A model generated the notes under the pieces. The model made no database searches. It saw only the letters and a program-made list of their open reading frames with translations, and had not been told where the DNA came from. The position numbers and the translations under genes are program-made. From Aquidulcibacter sp. (GTDB taxonomy: Bacteria > Pseudomonadota > Alphaproteobacteria > Caulobacterales > Aquidulcibacteraceae), in the NCBI GenBank assembly GCA_027532555.1, contig JAPZTJ010000009.1, positions 1 to 64,000 of the forward strand: DNA of 64,000 nt, in the 5' to 3' direction. Shown one piece after another: positions 1-8,215 of this stretch. Position 1 is the first letter of the stretch, and each line of letters opens with the position of its first letter.

Positions 1-408
1 TCTTCAAAAGGTCTTCATGTACAGGCGGGGGAAATGAAACCACAGAGGAGGGCTCATGATCTTCCCTTGGCACACAGACTTACACAGCCGGGGCGCACGG
101 CATGCGTCGTATTCCGGGCCAGTCCGTTAATCTGGCCCACCTCATCTGGCGCACACCACGCGCCCCGGCCCCTCTGCCTTCGGGCAACAAGGTGCACCCC
201 CGGTGGTTTTCCACGCGGGGCTATAGGTGTTGGTGGGGTGGTGAGCATGGGCAATAGGAAGCCCCTCTCCCCCATAGGGGGCGAGGGGTGAGCGCATGAT
301 CAATCAAGGTCCCCGCTCTCCGTTTCACTTCGGCGGGGATGAAAGGGTTGGATGGACGAAAATTTCCACTCAGGCAGTCTTCGCCGCAGGCTATGCCTTC
401 CTAAAGAC
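1..408. other. Non-coding, hairpin-rich intergenic region
   Basis: No convincing protein gene lies here. Seen directly: a run of inverted repeats, GGGCCAG/CTGGCCC (116-122/132-138), a stem 92-97/103-108, GCCCCG/CGGGGC (162-167/216-221) enclosing a TGCC-TTCG-GGCA tetraloop hairpin (175-186) and GTGG-TTTT-CCAC (203-214), and a strong hairpin at 262-288. A weaker CCCCGC/GCGGGG pair (311-316/333-338) lies next to the end of the following gene. This density of stable stems, one with a UUCG loop, suggests a structured RNA or dispersed palindromic repeat rather than coding DNA. I could not match it to RNase P, tmRNA, 5S, SRP or a known riboswitch. Confidence 0.5.
262..288. repeat. REP-like palindrome / hairpin
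   Basis: CCCCTCTCCCCC, a 3-base ATA loop, then GGGGGCGAGGGG form a 12-bp stem with one mismatch (T268/C282). No T-run follows on either strand, so it is a poor intrinsic terminator. Its form resembles the C-rich/G-rich palindromes dispersed between genes in many alphaproteobacteria. Whether it is multicopy here cannot be told from one window. Confidence 0.5.
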
Positions 409-1335
409 TTACTTCGTTTCAACCCGGGAGGACGCGATACCCTTTTGTTTCAAGAAGGCCTGAACGCTGTCTGGGCCACTTAAATGACCGGCACCCACGG
501 CCACGAAGACCGTGCCGGGCTTAGCCATACGGGCGGAGACCCATTCGGCCCAGCGCTCGTTGCGATCCGTCAAAATCAGTTTGGCCAATTCGGGTTGGGT
601 GCGAAGGCTGGTCGTCATCAACTCGCCCAGTTTGTCCGCATTACCCGTCTTCCAAGCATCAATCATGTCGTTCAGCATGGTTGTCGCTTGGTCCCAATCC
701 TCGATGGTTGAGACCAGCATCGCCTTTTGCTGTTGGTCGGTCAAATTGGCGAAAAAGCCAATTTGCTCTGCGCCGGTTTCAAAGCCTTCCACCGGCTTGT
801 TTGCCGCGCGGGCCAACCCGTCGAGGGTTTTGTCGACACCCTGGGTCGGGTCGAGGCCAAGCTTTTGATAGAGGCCCATTGCCAAGATCAGGCTGCCCAT
901 CCAAGGCTGCATTTGTTGGATGGCTTGGGGCGGAAAGCCGCTTTGCGCAATGATGGTACCTAAGGCCGACTTTTGGGCTTCGGTGAGGCCATCATAAATC
1001 GTCTTGCCGGGGGGCAATTGGCCCTTGGAGGCCATTAGATTAGCAATGATCGGGGCCTCGGCCTCCATATTGGCGATCTCAAGGCGCAAAGTGTCCGAGC
1101 TTTCGAAGGCGGTTTTCACTTTGCCATGGTTCCAATCGATGCCAGGGGCCATCAAGTGAAAGGTACCAAACAGATAGATGGTGGTGTCGCTATCTTTCAC
1201 CACCCACATGGCCGGGGTGGCCTTTTGGGTGGTAGCCGCTGCCGCCGCAGCTGGTGCCGGTTGAGCCATCACGGATGGCGCTTGGAACAAGGCAAAACTG
1301 AAAGCTGACAGAGCTGCGAATAGAGTCTTTTTCAT
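409..1335 (-). CDS. TraB/GumN family secreted protein
   Basis: Exported protein of the TraB/GumN (TIKI-like) family, about 308 residues. A signal peptide with a VMA-Q cleavage site is followed by an Ala-rich linker. Family motifs are GTFH about 55 residues in, a GVD motif mid-protein, DRNERW, and VAVGAGHLSG near the C-terminus, typical of this putative metal-dependent protease fold. The frame extends upstream to an ATG at 1350, but the third ATG of the following ATG-ATG-ATG cluster (1335) sits 8 nt after GAGGA and is the better start. GumN itself lies in a xanthan locus, but most members have no known substrate, and neighbours here give no clue. Monocistronic, ending next to the hairpin-rich region. 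Confidence 0.85.
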   Translation of the reverse strand: MKKTLFAALSAFSFALFQAPSVMAQPAPAAAAAATTQKATPAMWVVKDSDTTIYLFGTFHLMAPGIDWNHGKVKTAFESSDTLRLEIANMEAEAPIIANLMASKGQLPPGKTIYDGLTEAQKSALGTIIAQSGFPPQAIQQMQPWMGSLILAMGLYQKLGLDPTQGVDKTLDGLARAANKPVEGFETGAEQIGFFANLTDQQQKAMLVSTIEDWDQATTMLNDMIDAWKTGNADKLGELMTTSLRTQPELAKLILTDRNERWAEWVSARMAKPGTVFVAVGAGHLSGPDSVQAFLKQKGIASSRVETK

Positions 1336-1400
1336 CATCATAATCCTCATCTGAGTTATGGTTGGGTTGGGAGGTTAAAACAACGTCTTGAGGGGCTGGC

Positions 1401-1859
1401 TCAAGCCCGATTTCGTTTGAGCCAAAGGTGCGTCCAAATGGCGAAGTAAGATACAAGAAGGACCAGAATGGACACGGCCATACCAGCCGCGAAGGCATGG
1501 GTTTTGGTGCCGAGCAGGATCTCTAGGCTAGGCAACTCAAACTTGGGGAAGCCGATGAGGGCGGCAATTGGCACAAAGCAGATCGCGAGCGAGAACACGC
1601 CGCTCCAATAAAATGCCGCTTCATGCGTGTGACGGGCCAACTCATCTAGGAGATTAGTGTAGTAAATGGTCGCGCCAACCCCGATGATCATGGCGAGGCT
1701 TATTAGTCCGACGAATAGGCCACTGGGTCCGGTTGCCGCATTGAAAGGCACCAAGAAGCCAATCGCGCCCCCAGCCAAGAGCGAGCCGACGATATAGACA
1801 TTGATCTTGGCCTGTCGCGACCATTTCGCTTTTTTGGGCGCTGTAGAAATGTCGTTCAT
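1401..1859 (-). CDS. Four-helix membrane protein of XRE module
   Basis: Hypothetical 152-residue integral membrane protein. Four hydrophobic stretches are visible (about residues 23-42, 47-68, 82-103 and 123-145), with a short basic N-terminus and a basic C-terminal end (LWLKRNRA). It matches no enzyme motif I recognise. Its start overlaps the stop of the upstream XRE regulator by 4 nt (ATGA), so the two are translationally coupled and it is the last gene of a three-gene operon. Small membrane proteins coupled to short XRE regulators are common in bacteria. A role in sensing or immunity is inference only. Confidence 0.75.
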   Translation of the reverse strand: MNDISTAPKKAKWSRQAKINVYIVGSLLAGGAIGFLVPFNAATGPSGLFVGLISLAMIIGVGATIYYTNLLDELARHTHEAAFYWSGVFSLAICFVPIAALIGFPKFELPSLEILLGTKTHAFAAGMAVSILVLLVSYFAIWTHLWLKRNRA

Positions 1860-2050
1860 GGGGCGTCCTCAAAGATGGCTTCAATCGGCAACGCAAATAG
1901 GCGCGAAATCTTGAAGGCTAAGGGCAGGGAGGGATCGTATTTCCCTGTTTCCAAGGCGTTGATGGTTTGGCGGGAGACGTCGAGTGCGTCAGCGAGATCG
2001 GATTGCGACCAATCCCGCTCGGCACGGAGAACTTTGAGACGGTTTTTCAT
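1856..2050 (-). CDS. Short XRE-family (Cro/C1-type HTH) regulator
   Basis: A 64-residue stand-alone helix-turn-helix protein. The core has WSQSDLADALDVSRQTINAL, the standard XRE HTH, followed by ETGKYDPSLPLAFKISRLF and an acidic end typical of the one-domain subfamily that lacks a separate oligomerisation domain. The open frame runs upstream to 2254, but that part is out-of-frame shadow of the previous gene. The ATG at 2050 matches the family N-terminus (MKNRLKVLRAERDW) and overlaps the upstream stop by 4 nt. It lies between two membrane protein genes, overlapping both. It is the obvious candidate to bind the three inverted repeats upstream of the operon (2789-2861), giving autoregulation. 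Confidence 0.9.
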   Translation of the reverse strand: MKNRLKVLRAERDWSQSDLADALDVSRQTINALETGKYDPSLPLAFKISRLFALPIEAIFEDAP

Positions 2051-2766
2051 GCGTCCTCTGGCTCCTCCATTTCGAGCATCGTGGGGTCTCGCTTGCTTAC
2101 CACCCAGCCGTAGGCGATCCGATGGATGATTTGGTATAGGACAAGGCCCGAGTAGAGCGAAACGGCGGGCATCAGGCCTGTTGCCACGGCGGAACCTGCG
2201 ACGAGGAGTATGATCACCATGATGTAGGATGCTAGCGCCCCAGCCTCCAGCCAAATTGCTCGAAAGAATTCATCCAAAAGGAACCAAAGTCTGTGGCCGG
2301 TCCAAACCATGGCAACACCACTTGCGAGGCCAATCAAGAACAGTGGCCAAGACATGCTCGAAGGTCCCTTAGGATGAAATTCGTAGAAAGTCAGGATGCC
2401 AAGTAGTGCTGCGTAAGCAACGTAAAACGCCACAAGATAAGGGTAAGCTTTGCGAGCAGAGGGACTAGTGCCGAGGCCACCAGTCAAGGCACGATTGTTG
2501 GCGACACGCTTGTTGACGATAGCGAGCGCAAAGATGATGGCGGACGCAATATAGGCACCGAGCAAGAGGAAGCCCAACAAGGCGTTCATGTAAGGAACAA
2601 AATCTCGTTCGAAAACAAACCGTGCTACATCCTCAACCTTGGTTCCCTTAGTATGAGTGGCAATCAGATAACCGGAAACCCCGCCCAAAACCGCCCAAAT
2701 CGCGGTACTGACCACGAATTTCATCCAAGGGTTTCCCGGTCGCTTTTGATTGATAACCTCCGACAT
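2047..2766 (-). CDS. Polytopic membrane protein, first gene of XRE module
   Basis: A 239-residue integral membrane protein with about six predicted helices (near residues 16-36, 60-83, 110-128, 141-157, 172-195 and 197-215) and an acidic C-terminal tail (MLEMEEPEDA). I do not recognise a named family. The start at 2766 has an AAGGAAA element about 8-14 nt upstream. It overlaps the XRE gene by 4 nt and leads the operon. The region just upstream carries three copies of a TGACAAG/CTTGTCA inverted repeat, one covering the probable -10 region, so expression is probably repressed by the co-encoded regulator. Function unknown. Confidence 0.75.
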   Translation of the reverse strand: MSEVINQKRPGNPWMKFVVSTAIWAVLGGVSGYLIATHTKGTKVEDVARFVFERDFVPYMNALLGFLLLGAYIASAIIFALAIVNKRVANNRALTGGLGTSPSARKAYPYLVAFYVAYAALLGILTFYEFHPKGPSSMSWPLFLIGLASGVAMVWTGHRLWFLLDEFFRAIWLEAGALASYIMVIILLVAGSAVATGLMPAVSLYSGLVLYQIIHRIAYGWVVSKRDPTMLEMEEPEDA

Positions 2767-2788
2767 ATGTCAGGTTTCCTTGCTATTA

Positions 2789-2806
2789 TGACAAGGACAC
2801 TTGTCA
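2789..2806. promoter_or_regulatory. Operator-like inverted repeat, site 1
   Basis: TGACAAG-GACA-CTTGTCA: a perfect 7-bp inverted repeat with a 4-bp spacer, 23 nt upstream of the 2766 start. A CATAAT element on the minus strand (2785-2790) abuts it, so binding here would cover the -10 region of the XRE operon promoter. Confidence 0.7.
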
Positions 2807-2822
2807 CACATCGGCAAGCTAA

Positions 2823-2840
2823 TGTCAAGTACCCTTGTCA
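2823..2840. promoter_or_regulatory. Operator-like inverted repeat, site 2
   Basis: TGTCAAG-TACC-CTTGTCA: same arm length and 4-bp spacer as site 1 with one arm mismatch, 34 bp centre to centre from site 1. Its left arm read on the minus strand gives TTGACA, a consensus -35 hexamer. Confidence 0.65.
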
Positions 2841-2843
2841 AAA

Positions 2844-2861
2844 AGACAGGACTGCTTGTCA
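2844..2861. promoter_or_regulatory. Operator-like inverted repeat, site 3
   Basis: AGACAGG-ACTG-CTTGTCA: a degenerate left arm and a perfect right arm, again with a 4-bp spacer. It lies exactly 21 bp (two helical turns) from site 2, as expected for cooperative binding of regulator dimers on one face of the DNA. Confidence 0.55.
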
Positions 2862-2880
2862 GTTCCTTGAATCTAGGGAC

Positions 2881-4347
2881 TTAATCGAGGACGCGCTTGA
2901 GGGCATCGGCCCAGCCGCTGAGTCGGGTTTGGCGGACTGGATCGGCCATAGCGGGGCTAAAGCGCTCAACCTGGCCCCGCATGATTGCTGCCTCTTCCAG
3001 CGAGCCATAAAGCCCACAGCCAACGCCTGCGAGCATGGCAGCCCCCAGAGCCGTGGTCTCAATGAAGTGCGGACGCTCGACATCAATAGCCAGAATATCG
3101 GCGAGATCTTGCGCCATCCAGTCGTTCGCAACCATGCCGCCATCAATCCGGACTTCGGCCCAGTCGGCTCCGTCAGCCGCAAAAGCGGTCTTAAGGTCAA
3201 AGGTCTGGTGCGCCATGGCCTCTAGGGCCGCACGCACCACATGGGCCTTCTTGGCCGAGAAGCTGAGACCATGGATCGCGCCGCGGGCATGGGGCTGCCA
3301 ATGGGGTGCGCCAAGGCCCGATAGGGCAGGCACGAGATAGACCCCGCCATTGTCTGGCACAGCGCGGGCAAGACCTTCGGAGTCTGAGGCCCGTTCGATC
3401 AAGCCCAAATCATCGCGCAGCCATTGCATCAGGCTTCCGGCCACAAAGACCGATCCTTCCAACGCATAATGGCGCACGCCATCTAATTGCCACGCGATGG
3501 TCGCCAGCAAACGGTTCTTGGACTGCGGCAGCGTCGGCCCGGTCTGGGTCAGGACAAAGGCCCCAGTGCCAAAGGTCGCTTTGGTCTGGCCGGGCTCTAA
3601 GCAGGCTTGGCCAATCGTCGCGGCTTGTTGGTCGCCGGCCATGCCGGAAATGGCAATGGAGCTGCCGAACAACTCAGGCAGCGTTTGGCCTAACGGCCCG
3701 GCGCAATCGACGATCTGGGGCAGAATAGCGCGCGGCACGCCGAAAAGGTCACACAGGCCATCGTCCCAGCCCGCGCTGCCAATCGCCATTAGCGCCGTGC
3801 GCGAGGCATTGGTCGCGTCTGAGATGTGGGCACCACCGGTCAGGCGATAGACGAGATAGCTCTCAATCGTACCGACTGCGAGCTTGTTCCCGGCCGCCTT
3901 GAGTTGAGGCCAATTACTCAAAGCCCAGCCGATCTTGGAGCCGGAGAAATAGGGGTCAAGCAAGAGGCCTGTCTTGGCTTGCACGATGGCTTCTTGGCCT
4001 TGGTCTTTCAGAGCCTGACACATATCCGCCGTCCGACGGTCTTGCCAGACAATGGCCGGGGCCAAGGGCTTGCCGGTCGTCTTGTCCCAGAACACGATGG
4101 TCTCGCGTTGATTGGTGATGCCAATGCCGGCAATGGCCGAAGCCCCACCGGCCTTCGCTACCATCTCCTGCGCACAGGCCAAGGTGAGGGTCCAAATCTC
4201 CTCGGCGTCGTGTTCGACCAAACCGGGTGCCGGATAATGCTGGGTCAAGGGCCGCTGCGCACTGCCTAGGCAGGTGCCATCGGCTTCAAACAGCATCACG
4301 CGGGTTGAGGTAGTGCCTTCATCTATAACAAGGATCTTACCGCTCAT
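2881..4347 (-). CDS. glpK: Glycerol kinase
   Basis: ATP-dependent glycerol kinase (glycerol to sn-glycerol 3-phosphate), FGGY family, 488 residues against about 500 for the E. coli enzyme. Motifs in order: the N-terminal phosphate loop DEGTTSTR (9-16), TNQRET (78-83), WQDRRT (101-106), DPYFSGSK (131-138), the catalytic-base region GDQQAA (238-243), and the C-terminal DGGMVANDWMAQ segment. These are specific to glycerol kinases within the FGGY family. Its ATG overlaps the stop of the upstream symporter gene by 4 nt, so the two are one operon. There is no glpF, glpD or glpR beside it. The partner is instead a sugar symporter facing an alpha-galactosidase, suggesting that glycerol comes from a glycoside. 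Confidence 0.93.
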   Translation of the reverse strand: MSGKILVIDEGTTSTRVMLFEADGTCLGSAQRPLTQHYPAPGLVEHDAEEIWTLTLACAQEMVAKAGGASAIAGIGITNQRETIVFWDKTTGKPLAPAIVWQDRRTADMCQALKDQGQEAIVQAKTGLLLDPYFSGSKIGWALSNWPQLKAAGNKLAVGTIESYLVYRLTGGAHISDATNASRTALMAIGSAGWDDGLCDLFGVPRAILPQIVDCAGPLGQTLPELFGSSIAISGMAGDQQAATIGQACLEPGQTKATFGTGAFVLTQTGPTLPQSKNRLLATIAWQLDGVRHYALEGSVFVAGSLMQWLRDDLGLIERASDSEGLARAVPDNGGVYLVPALSGLGAPHWQPHARGAIHGLSFSAKKAHVVRAALEAMAHQTFDLKTAFAADGADWAEVRIDGGMVANDWMAQDLADILAIDVERPHFIETTALGAAMLAGVGCGLYGSLEEAAIMRGQVERFSPAMADPVRQTRLSGWADALKRVLD

Positions 4348-5882
4348 GGTTCCAACGCCCTCATCGCGCGCCCCTTAGCACTGAAAATGAACACGGCTTT
4401 CTTGCCAAATACCCAACGATTGACGCTCAAGGCTGTGATGACTGAGGTGATCAAGACGATCAGCATCACGTCGATATAGTGGAGCCAATAAAGGCCGATG
4501 TGTTGATAGAAAGTCTCGCCCGGATACAAAGTGTCGGGCTTGTAGAGCACGAAATTGTGGAAGCCATAGAGCAGGAAGCCAAACACGAGGCCTGCAATCG
4601 CCGCCCGCGCGTCGACATTGCGGAACAAGAGGCCAGCAATAAAGGCCGATAGAATGGGCATGGAGAAGAGGCCGTTCAACTCCTGCAACAGATTGATGAT
4701 GCTCTTGGCATTCTGAAACACGGGTATCAGCGCAATGGAGGTCACCGTTAAAACCGCTGAAGCAATCGCTGCCAAGCGCCAGTGGTTCTTCACCGCACCG
4801 ATGAACTTCTCATGGAAGTCGATGGAATAAAGGGCGACACTGGAATTGAGGATGGCGCTGGTGTGAGCGATGACGGCAGCTGCCATCATGGCCGCAAAGG
4901 CCCCCGACATCCAAGACGGCAATACGTGGGCAACGAGCTTACCGTAAGCGGCATCTCCCACACTGCCGAAAAGCTTGTAAGCGACAACGCCGGGGATCAC
5001 CACGATTGCCGGGATGATCAGGATCCGCACGGCAGCTGCTGCCAGAACCCCTTTTTGCGCTTCTTGCACGGTGGGGGCCGTCATCGCCTTTTGAGTAATG
5101 TTTTGGTTGGTCGACCAATAGAAGATTTGGATGAACAACATGCCGGTAAACAGCGTGTGGAATGGAATAGGTGAGGTGAAAGAGCCGATCATGGAGATGC
5201 GCTCTTCGGGAACGCCCGATACCAGATCAAAATCAACCGCGGCCATTGCCAAGATTACGACCAGAAACGCAATCGCCAAAACACCAATGCCGGAATAGGT
5301 ATCCATCACCGCCACCGCCCGCAGGCCACCGGTGATGGTATAGAGAGCAGCGATAATGGCCATAGGTGCCGCAAACCACAGAAGCGACCACTCGACACCA
5401 AACATGGTTTGCAGGAATAAGCTGCCGCTATAAAGCGCCGCGGGCAAATAGATCAGCACATTGCCAATCAGAAACAGCGCAGAAATAACGGTGCGGATGC
5501 TGCCGCCCTTATAGCGCTTCTCCAACAGCTCCGTCACGGTGGTACAATTGTTCCGGTAGTAGATCGGCACAAAGACAAATGCCAAAATTAGGAGACCAAA
5601 GAAGCCGCAAATCTCCCACCACGCCAAGAGCAGCATCTGATTGCCATTCATGCCGACCAATTGCTCGGTAGAGAGGTTGGTAAGGGTGATGGCACCGGCC
5701 ACAAAAAGCCAGGAAAGGCCGCCCCCTGCGAGAAAGACTTCTCGGGTGGTTCCGCCGTCCTTCTGCCGATCCTTATGGCCAGCCCCTGCCCCATGCACTT
5801 TCCAATAAGTCAGGATGGCGATGAGGGCGGTTAGCCCAAAGAAAATGCCGATTTGTAACGCCGACGCGCCGCCTTGAAACAT
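4344..5882 (-). CDS. SGLT-like sodium:sugar symporter (SSS family)
   Basis: Inner-membrane solute:sodium symporter, 512 residues, about 14 helices. Sugar-type SSS features are visible: LTNLSTEQ (68-74) carries the Gln equivalent to the galactose-binding Gln69 of Vibrio SGLT, the following AWWE (87-90) carries an acidic residue at the position of its Glu88, and the YWSTNQNITQKA motif lies in the sugar-site helix. This points to a galactose/glucose or galactoside substrate rather than an amino acid or acetate. It is first in an operon with glpK (4-nt overlap) and divergent from the GH36 alpha-galactosidase, sharing the 135-bp region 5883-6017. Exact substrate is inferred. Confidence 0.85.
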   Translation of the reverse strand: MFQGGASALQIGIFFGLTALIAILTYWKVHGAGAGHKDRQKDGGTTREVFLAGGGLSWLFVAGAITLTNLSTEQLVGMNGNQMLLLAWWEICGFFGLLILAFVFVPIYYRNNCTTVTELLEKRYKGGSIRTVISALFLIGNVLIYLPAALYSGSLFLQTMFGVEWSLLWFAAPMAIIAALYTITGGLRAVAVMDTYSGIGVLAIAFLVVILAMAAVDFDLVSGVPEERISMIGSFTSPIPFHTLFTGMLFIQIFYWSTNQNITQKAMTAPTVQEAQKGVLAAAAVRILIIPAIVVIPGVVAYKLFGSVGDAAYGKLVAHVLPSWMSGAFAAMMAAAVIAHTSAILNSSVALYSIDFHEKFIGAVKNHWRLAAIASAVLTVTSIALIPVFQNAKSIINLLQELNGLFSMPILSAFIAGLLFRNVDARAAIAGLVFGFLLYGFHNFVLYKPDTLYPGETFYQHIGLYWLHYIDVMLIVLITSVITALSVNRWVFGKKAVFIFSAKGRAMRALEP

Positions 5883-6017
5883 GGCATTTCCCCCTTGCCT
5901 TTTCTTTAGCCGCTGACACTAGTAAGCCCTTCCGCCTGAGGCAAGCTTTGGAAATGGAAAATAGAAGCGGGCTTTCCGTAAGCGACTTGCAACACATGGT
6001 TTAGGAACAACAGCACT
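5883..6017. promoter_or_regulatory. Shared divergent promoter region of the galactoside locus
   Basis: This 135-bp gap must hold both the leftward symporter-glpK promoter and the rightward alpha-galactosidase promoter. I see GGAAA/TTTCC arms (5958-5979) and a TTAGGAAC ribosome-binding element before 6018, but no clean operator that I can assign. No regulator gene lies nearby. Confidence 0.4.
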
Positions 6018-8159
6018 ATGGATAATCTGATCCTGCACGGCGGTGGGGCGAGTTTGGTTGTGGCGGTCAAGCTCGGGGCTCCACCTGCAATCCTGCATTG
6101 GGGCCCAAGATTACCTGATGATGTTGACCCGACGGTCCTCAGGGCGCTTGCTAGCCATCAGGGCGGGCCGGGTAGTTCTGATGTGTTTGTAGATGCATCC
6201 TTGGCGATGGAGGCAGGCCTTGGTCTGCTTGGGCCTTCGGGTGTTGTTGTCCATCGCACGGGGCAAGACTGGGGTAGCCGCTTTGTCGTGGCAGACGCCA
6301 CGCTTGAAGACGACCGCATTCAGATTTTCTGCCGCGATGACCACACCAAAATCGGCCTGACTTATGACTTGCGTCTCGAGGCCGTGACGGGTGTTTTGAC
6401 GGTCAATTCTTCCCTGACAAATTTGGGTGAAGCCCCGCTTGAAGTCACCGAGTTTGCCACGGCTGTGCTGCCCATTGCCAATCACATGACGGATCTGATC
6501 GGTTTCACGGGCCGATGGGCCTTGGAATTTCAGCGCGAACGCATCAAGCGCTTTGCGGGTACCTATCTGCGCGAAAGCCGCCGGGGTCGCACTTCGCATG
6601 ACGGACTTCCCGCTATCATCTTATGCGGCGCTTCCACCGATGAAGCGCAAGGAGAGGCTTACGGCCTGCATCTGGGCTGGAGCGGCAATCATCGCATGCG
6701 GGTGGACAGTCTCCACGATGGCCGGGTGTTTGCGGGGCTTGGGGCCTTGCTCGGGCCCGGTGAAATTCGGTTAGAACAGGGCCAAACCTTCGTTGGGCCA
6801 ACCATTCATGCCGCCTATAGCCGGGAAGGGCTGTCTGGCCTCAGCCAGCGTTTCCACGCCCATGTCCGCAGCCAAATCTTGCGACCCGAGACCCGCGCCA
6901 AGGTGCGCCCCGTCCATTATAATACGTGGGAAGCGGTGTTCTTTGACCATGATCTCGACCGCCTCAAGGCCATTGCCGATCGCGCAGCGGCGGTCGGGGT
7001 CGAGCGGTTTGTCCTCGATGATGGCTGGTTTGGCTCGCGTCGCGACGATACTTCAGGTTTGGGCGATTGGTATGTCTCGGCAGAGGTCTATCCCGAAGGC
7101 CTAAAGCCGCTGATTGATTATGTTACGGGCCTAGGCATGGAGATGGGCATTTGGTTTGAGCCTGAAATGGTCAATCCAGATTCTGACCTCTATCGTGCTC
7201 ATCCCGACTGGGTGTTGGGTTTAGCCCATGTCGAGCAAGTGCCGTTCCGAAATCAGCTTGTGCTAGATATCTCCCGGCCCGAAGTCTCCGACTATCTGTT
7301 TGAGCGGATCGATGCCGTCCTGCGGGACCATGAGATCGGTTATGTCAAATGGGACATGAACCGCGACATCAGCCATCCAGGTGATCATCGCGGCTATCAG
7401 CGTTCGCACGCCCAGGTTCAGGCGCTCTATGCTCTGCTGGAGAGACTGCGCGTCGCCCACCCTCACGTTGAGTTTGAATCCTGTGCGTCGGGTGGCGCGC
7501 GCGCCGATTATGGCGTGTTGAGCTATACCGACCGGATTTGGACGTCAGACAGCAATGACGCGCTCGACCGCCAAGATATTCAGCGCGGGGCCAGCTTCTT
7601 CTTCCCGCTGGAAGTTCTAGGTGCCCATGTCGGGCCGCGCCGCTGCCATATCACCGGCCGCACCCTTTCGATGGCGATGCGGGCTGGGACCGCGATGATT
7701 GGGCATATGGGCCTTGAACTCAATCTCTTGGAGGAATCTGAGACAGAGCTTGCGACCCTGAAAGAAGCGATTGCCTGCCATAAGGCCCATCGAGACCTTC
7801 TCCATACCGGCAATCTCGTCCGTCTGCAGACTTCCGACGAGCTGATGGGCATGGGCGTGATCGCGCAAGACCAGACCGAGGCGCTCTATTCCATCGCGAT
7901 TATGCGCAGTCAGGTGCAGCGTCTGTTGCCACGCGTCTTGTTCCACGGCCTCGACCCGGACAAGAGCTATCTCGTGAAACTGGTTTGGCCGAGCAAGTTC
8001 CGCTCGTGGTCAGCGGGCTCGAGTGTCGAGGCATTGGATCTGACGGGCGAGGGCCAAGTGCTGGCAGGTCGGCTGTTACAAGAGGTCGGCTTTGGCCTGC
8101 CGTTGACGGCCCCTGAGCAAGTATTGGTCTTCCATCTGCGCGCGCAGGGGCCAGATTGA
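6018..8159 (+). CDS. Alpha-galactosidase, GH36
   Basis: Retaining alpha-galactosidase of glycoside hydrolase family 36, 713 residues, the usual length for bacterial tetrameric members. An N-terminal beta-supersandwich domain precedes the TIM barrel. Diagnostic motifs: YNTWEA, FVLDDGWFG, IWFEPEMV, then YVKWDMNR with the nucleophile Asp446, and WTSDSNDALDR with the acid/base Asp511. No signal peptide, so it acts in the cytoplasm on imported alpha-galactosides. It is divergent from the SGLT-like symporter and glycerol kinase genes. Typical substrates are melibiose and raffinose, but a glycerol kinase partner makes floridoside or another alpha-galactosyl-glycerol attractive (inference). Confidence 0.93.
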   Translation: MDNLILHGGGASLVVAVKLGAPPAILHWGPRLPDDVDPTVLRALASHQGGPGSSDVFVDASLAMEAGLGLLGPSGVVVHRTGQDWGSRFVVADATLEDDRIQIFCRDDHTKIGLTYDLRLEAVTGVLTVNSSLTNLGEAPLEVTEFATAVLPIANHMTDLIGFTGRWALEFQRERIKRFAGTYLRESRRGRTSHDGLPAIILCGASTDEAQGEAYGLHLGWSGNHRMRVDSLHDGRVFAGLGALLGPGEIRLEQGQTFVGPTIHAAYSREGLSGLSQRFHAHVRSQILRPETRAKVRPVHYNTWEAVFFDHDLDRLKAIADRAAAVGVERFVLDDGWFGSRRDDTSGLGDWYVSAEVYPEGLKPLIDYVTGLGMEMGIWFEPEMVNPDSDLYRAHPDWVLGLAHVEQVPFRNQLVLDISRPEVSDYLFERIDAVLRDHEIGYVKWDMNRDISHPGDHRGYQRSHAQVQALYALLERLRVAHPHVEFESCASGGARADYGVLSYTDRIWTSDSNDALDRQDIQRGASFFFPLEVLGAHVGPRRCHITGRTLSMAMRAGTAMIGHMGLELNLLEESETELATLKEAIACHKAHRDLLHTGNLVRLQTSDELMGMGVIAQDQTEALYSIAIMRSQVQRLLPRVLFHGLDPDKSYLVKLVWPSKFRSWSAGSSVEALDLTGEGQVLAGRLLQEVGFGLPLTAPEQVLVFHLRAQGPD

Positions 8160-8215
8160 TTGCTTAACGGTATCTGGCCCTTTCCCCTGCGGGCCTGTCA
8201 GGCTATGTCGACCCC

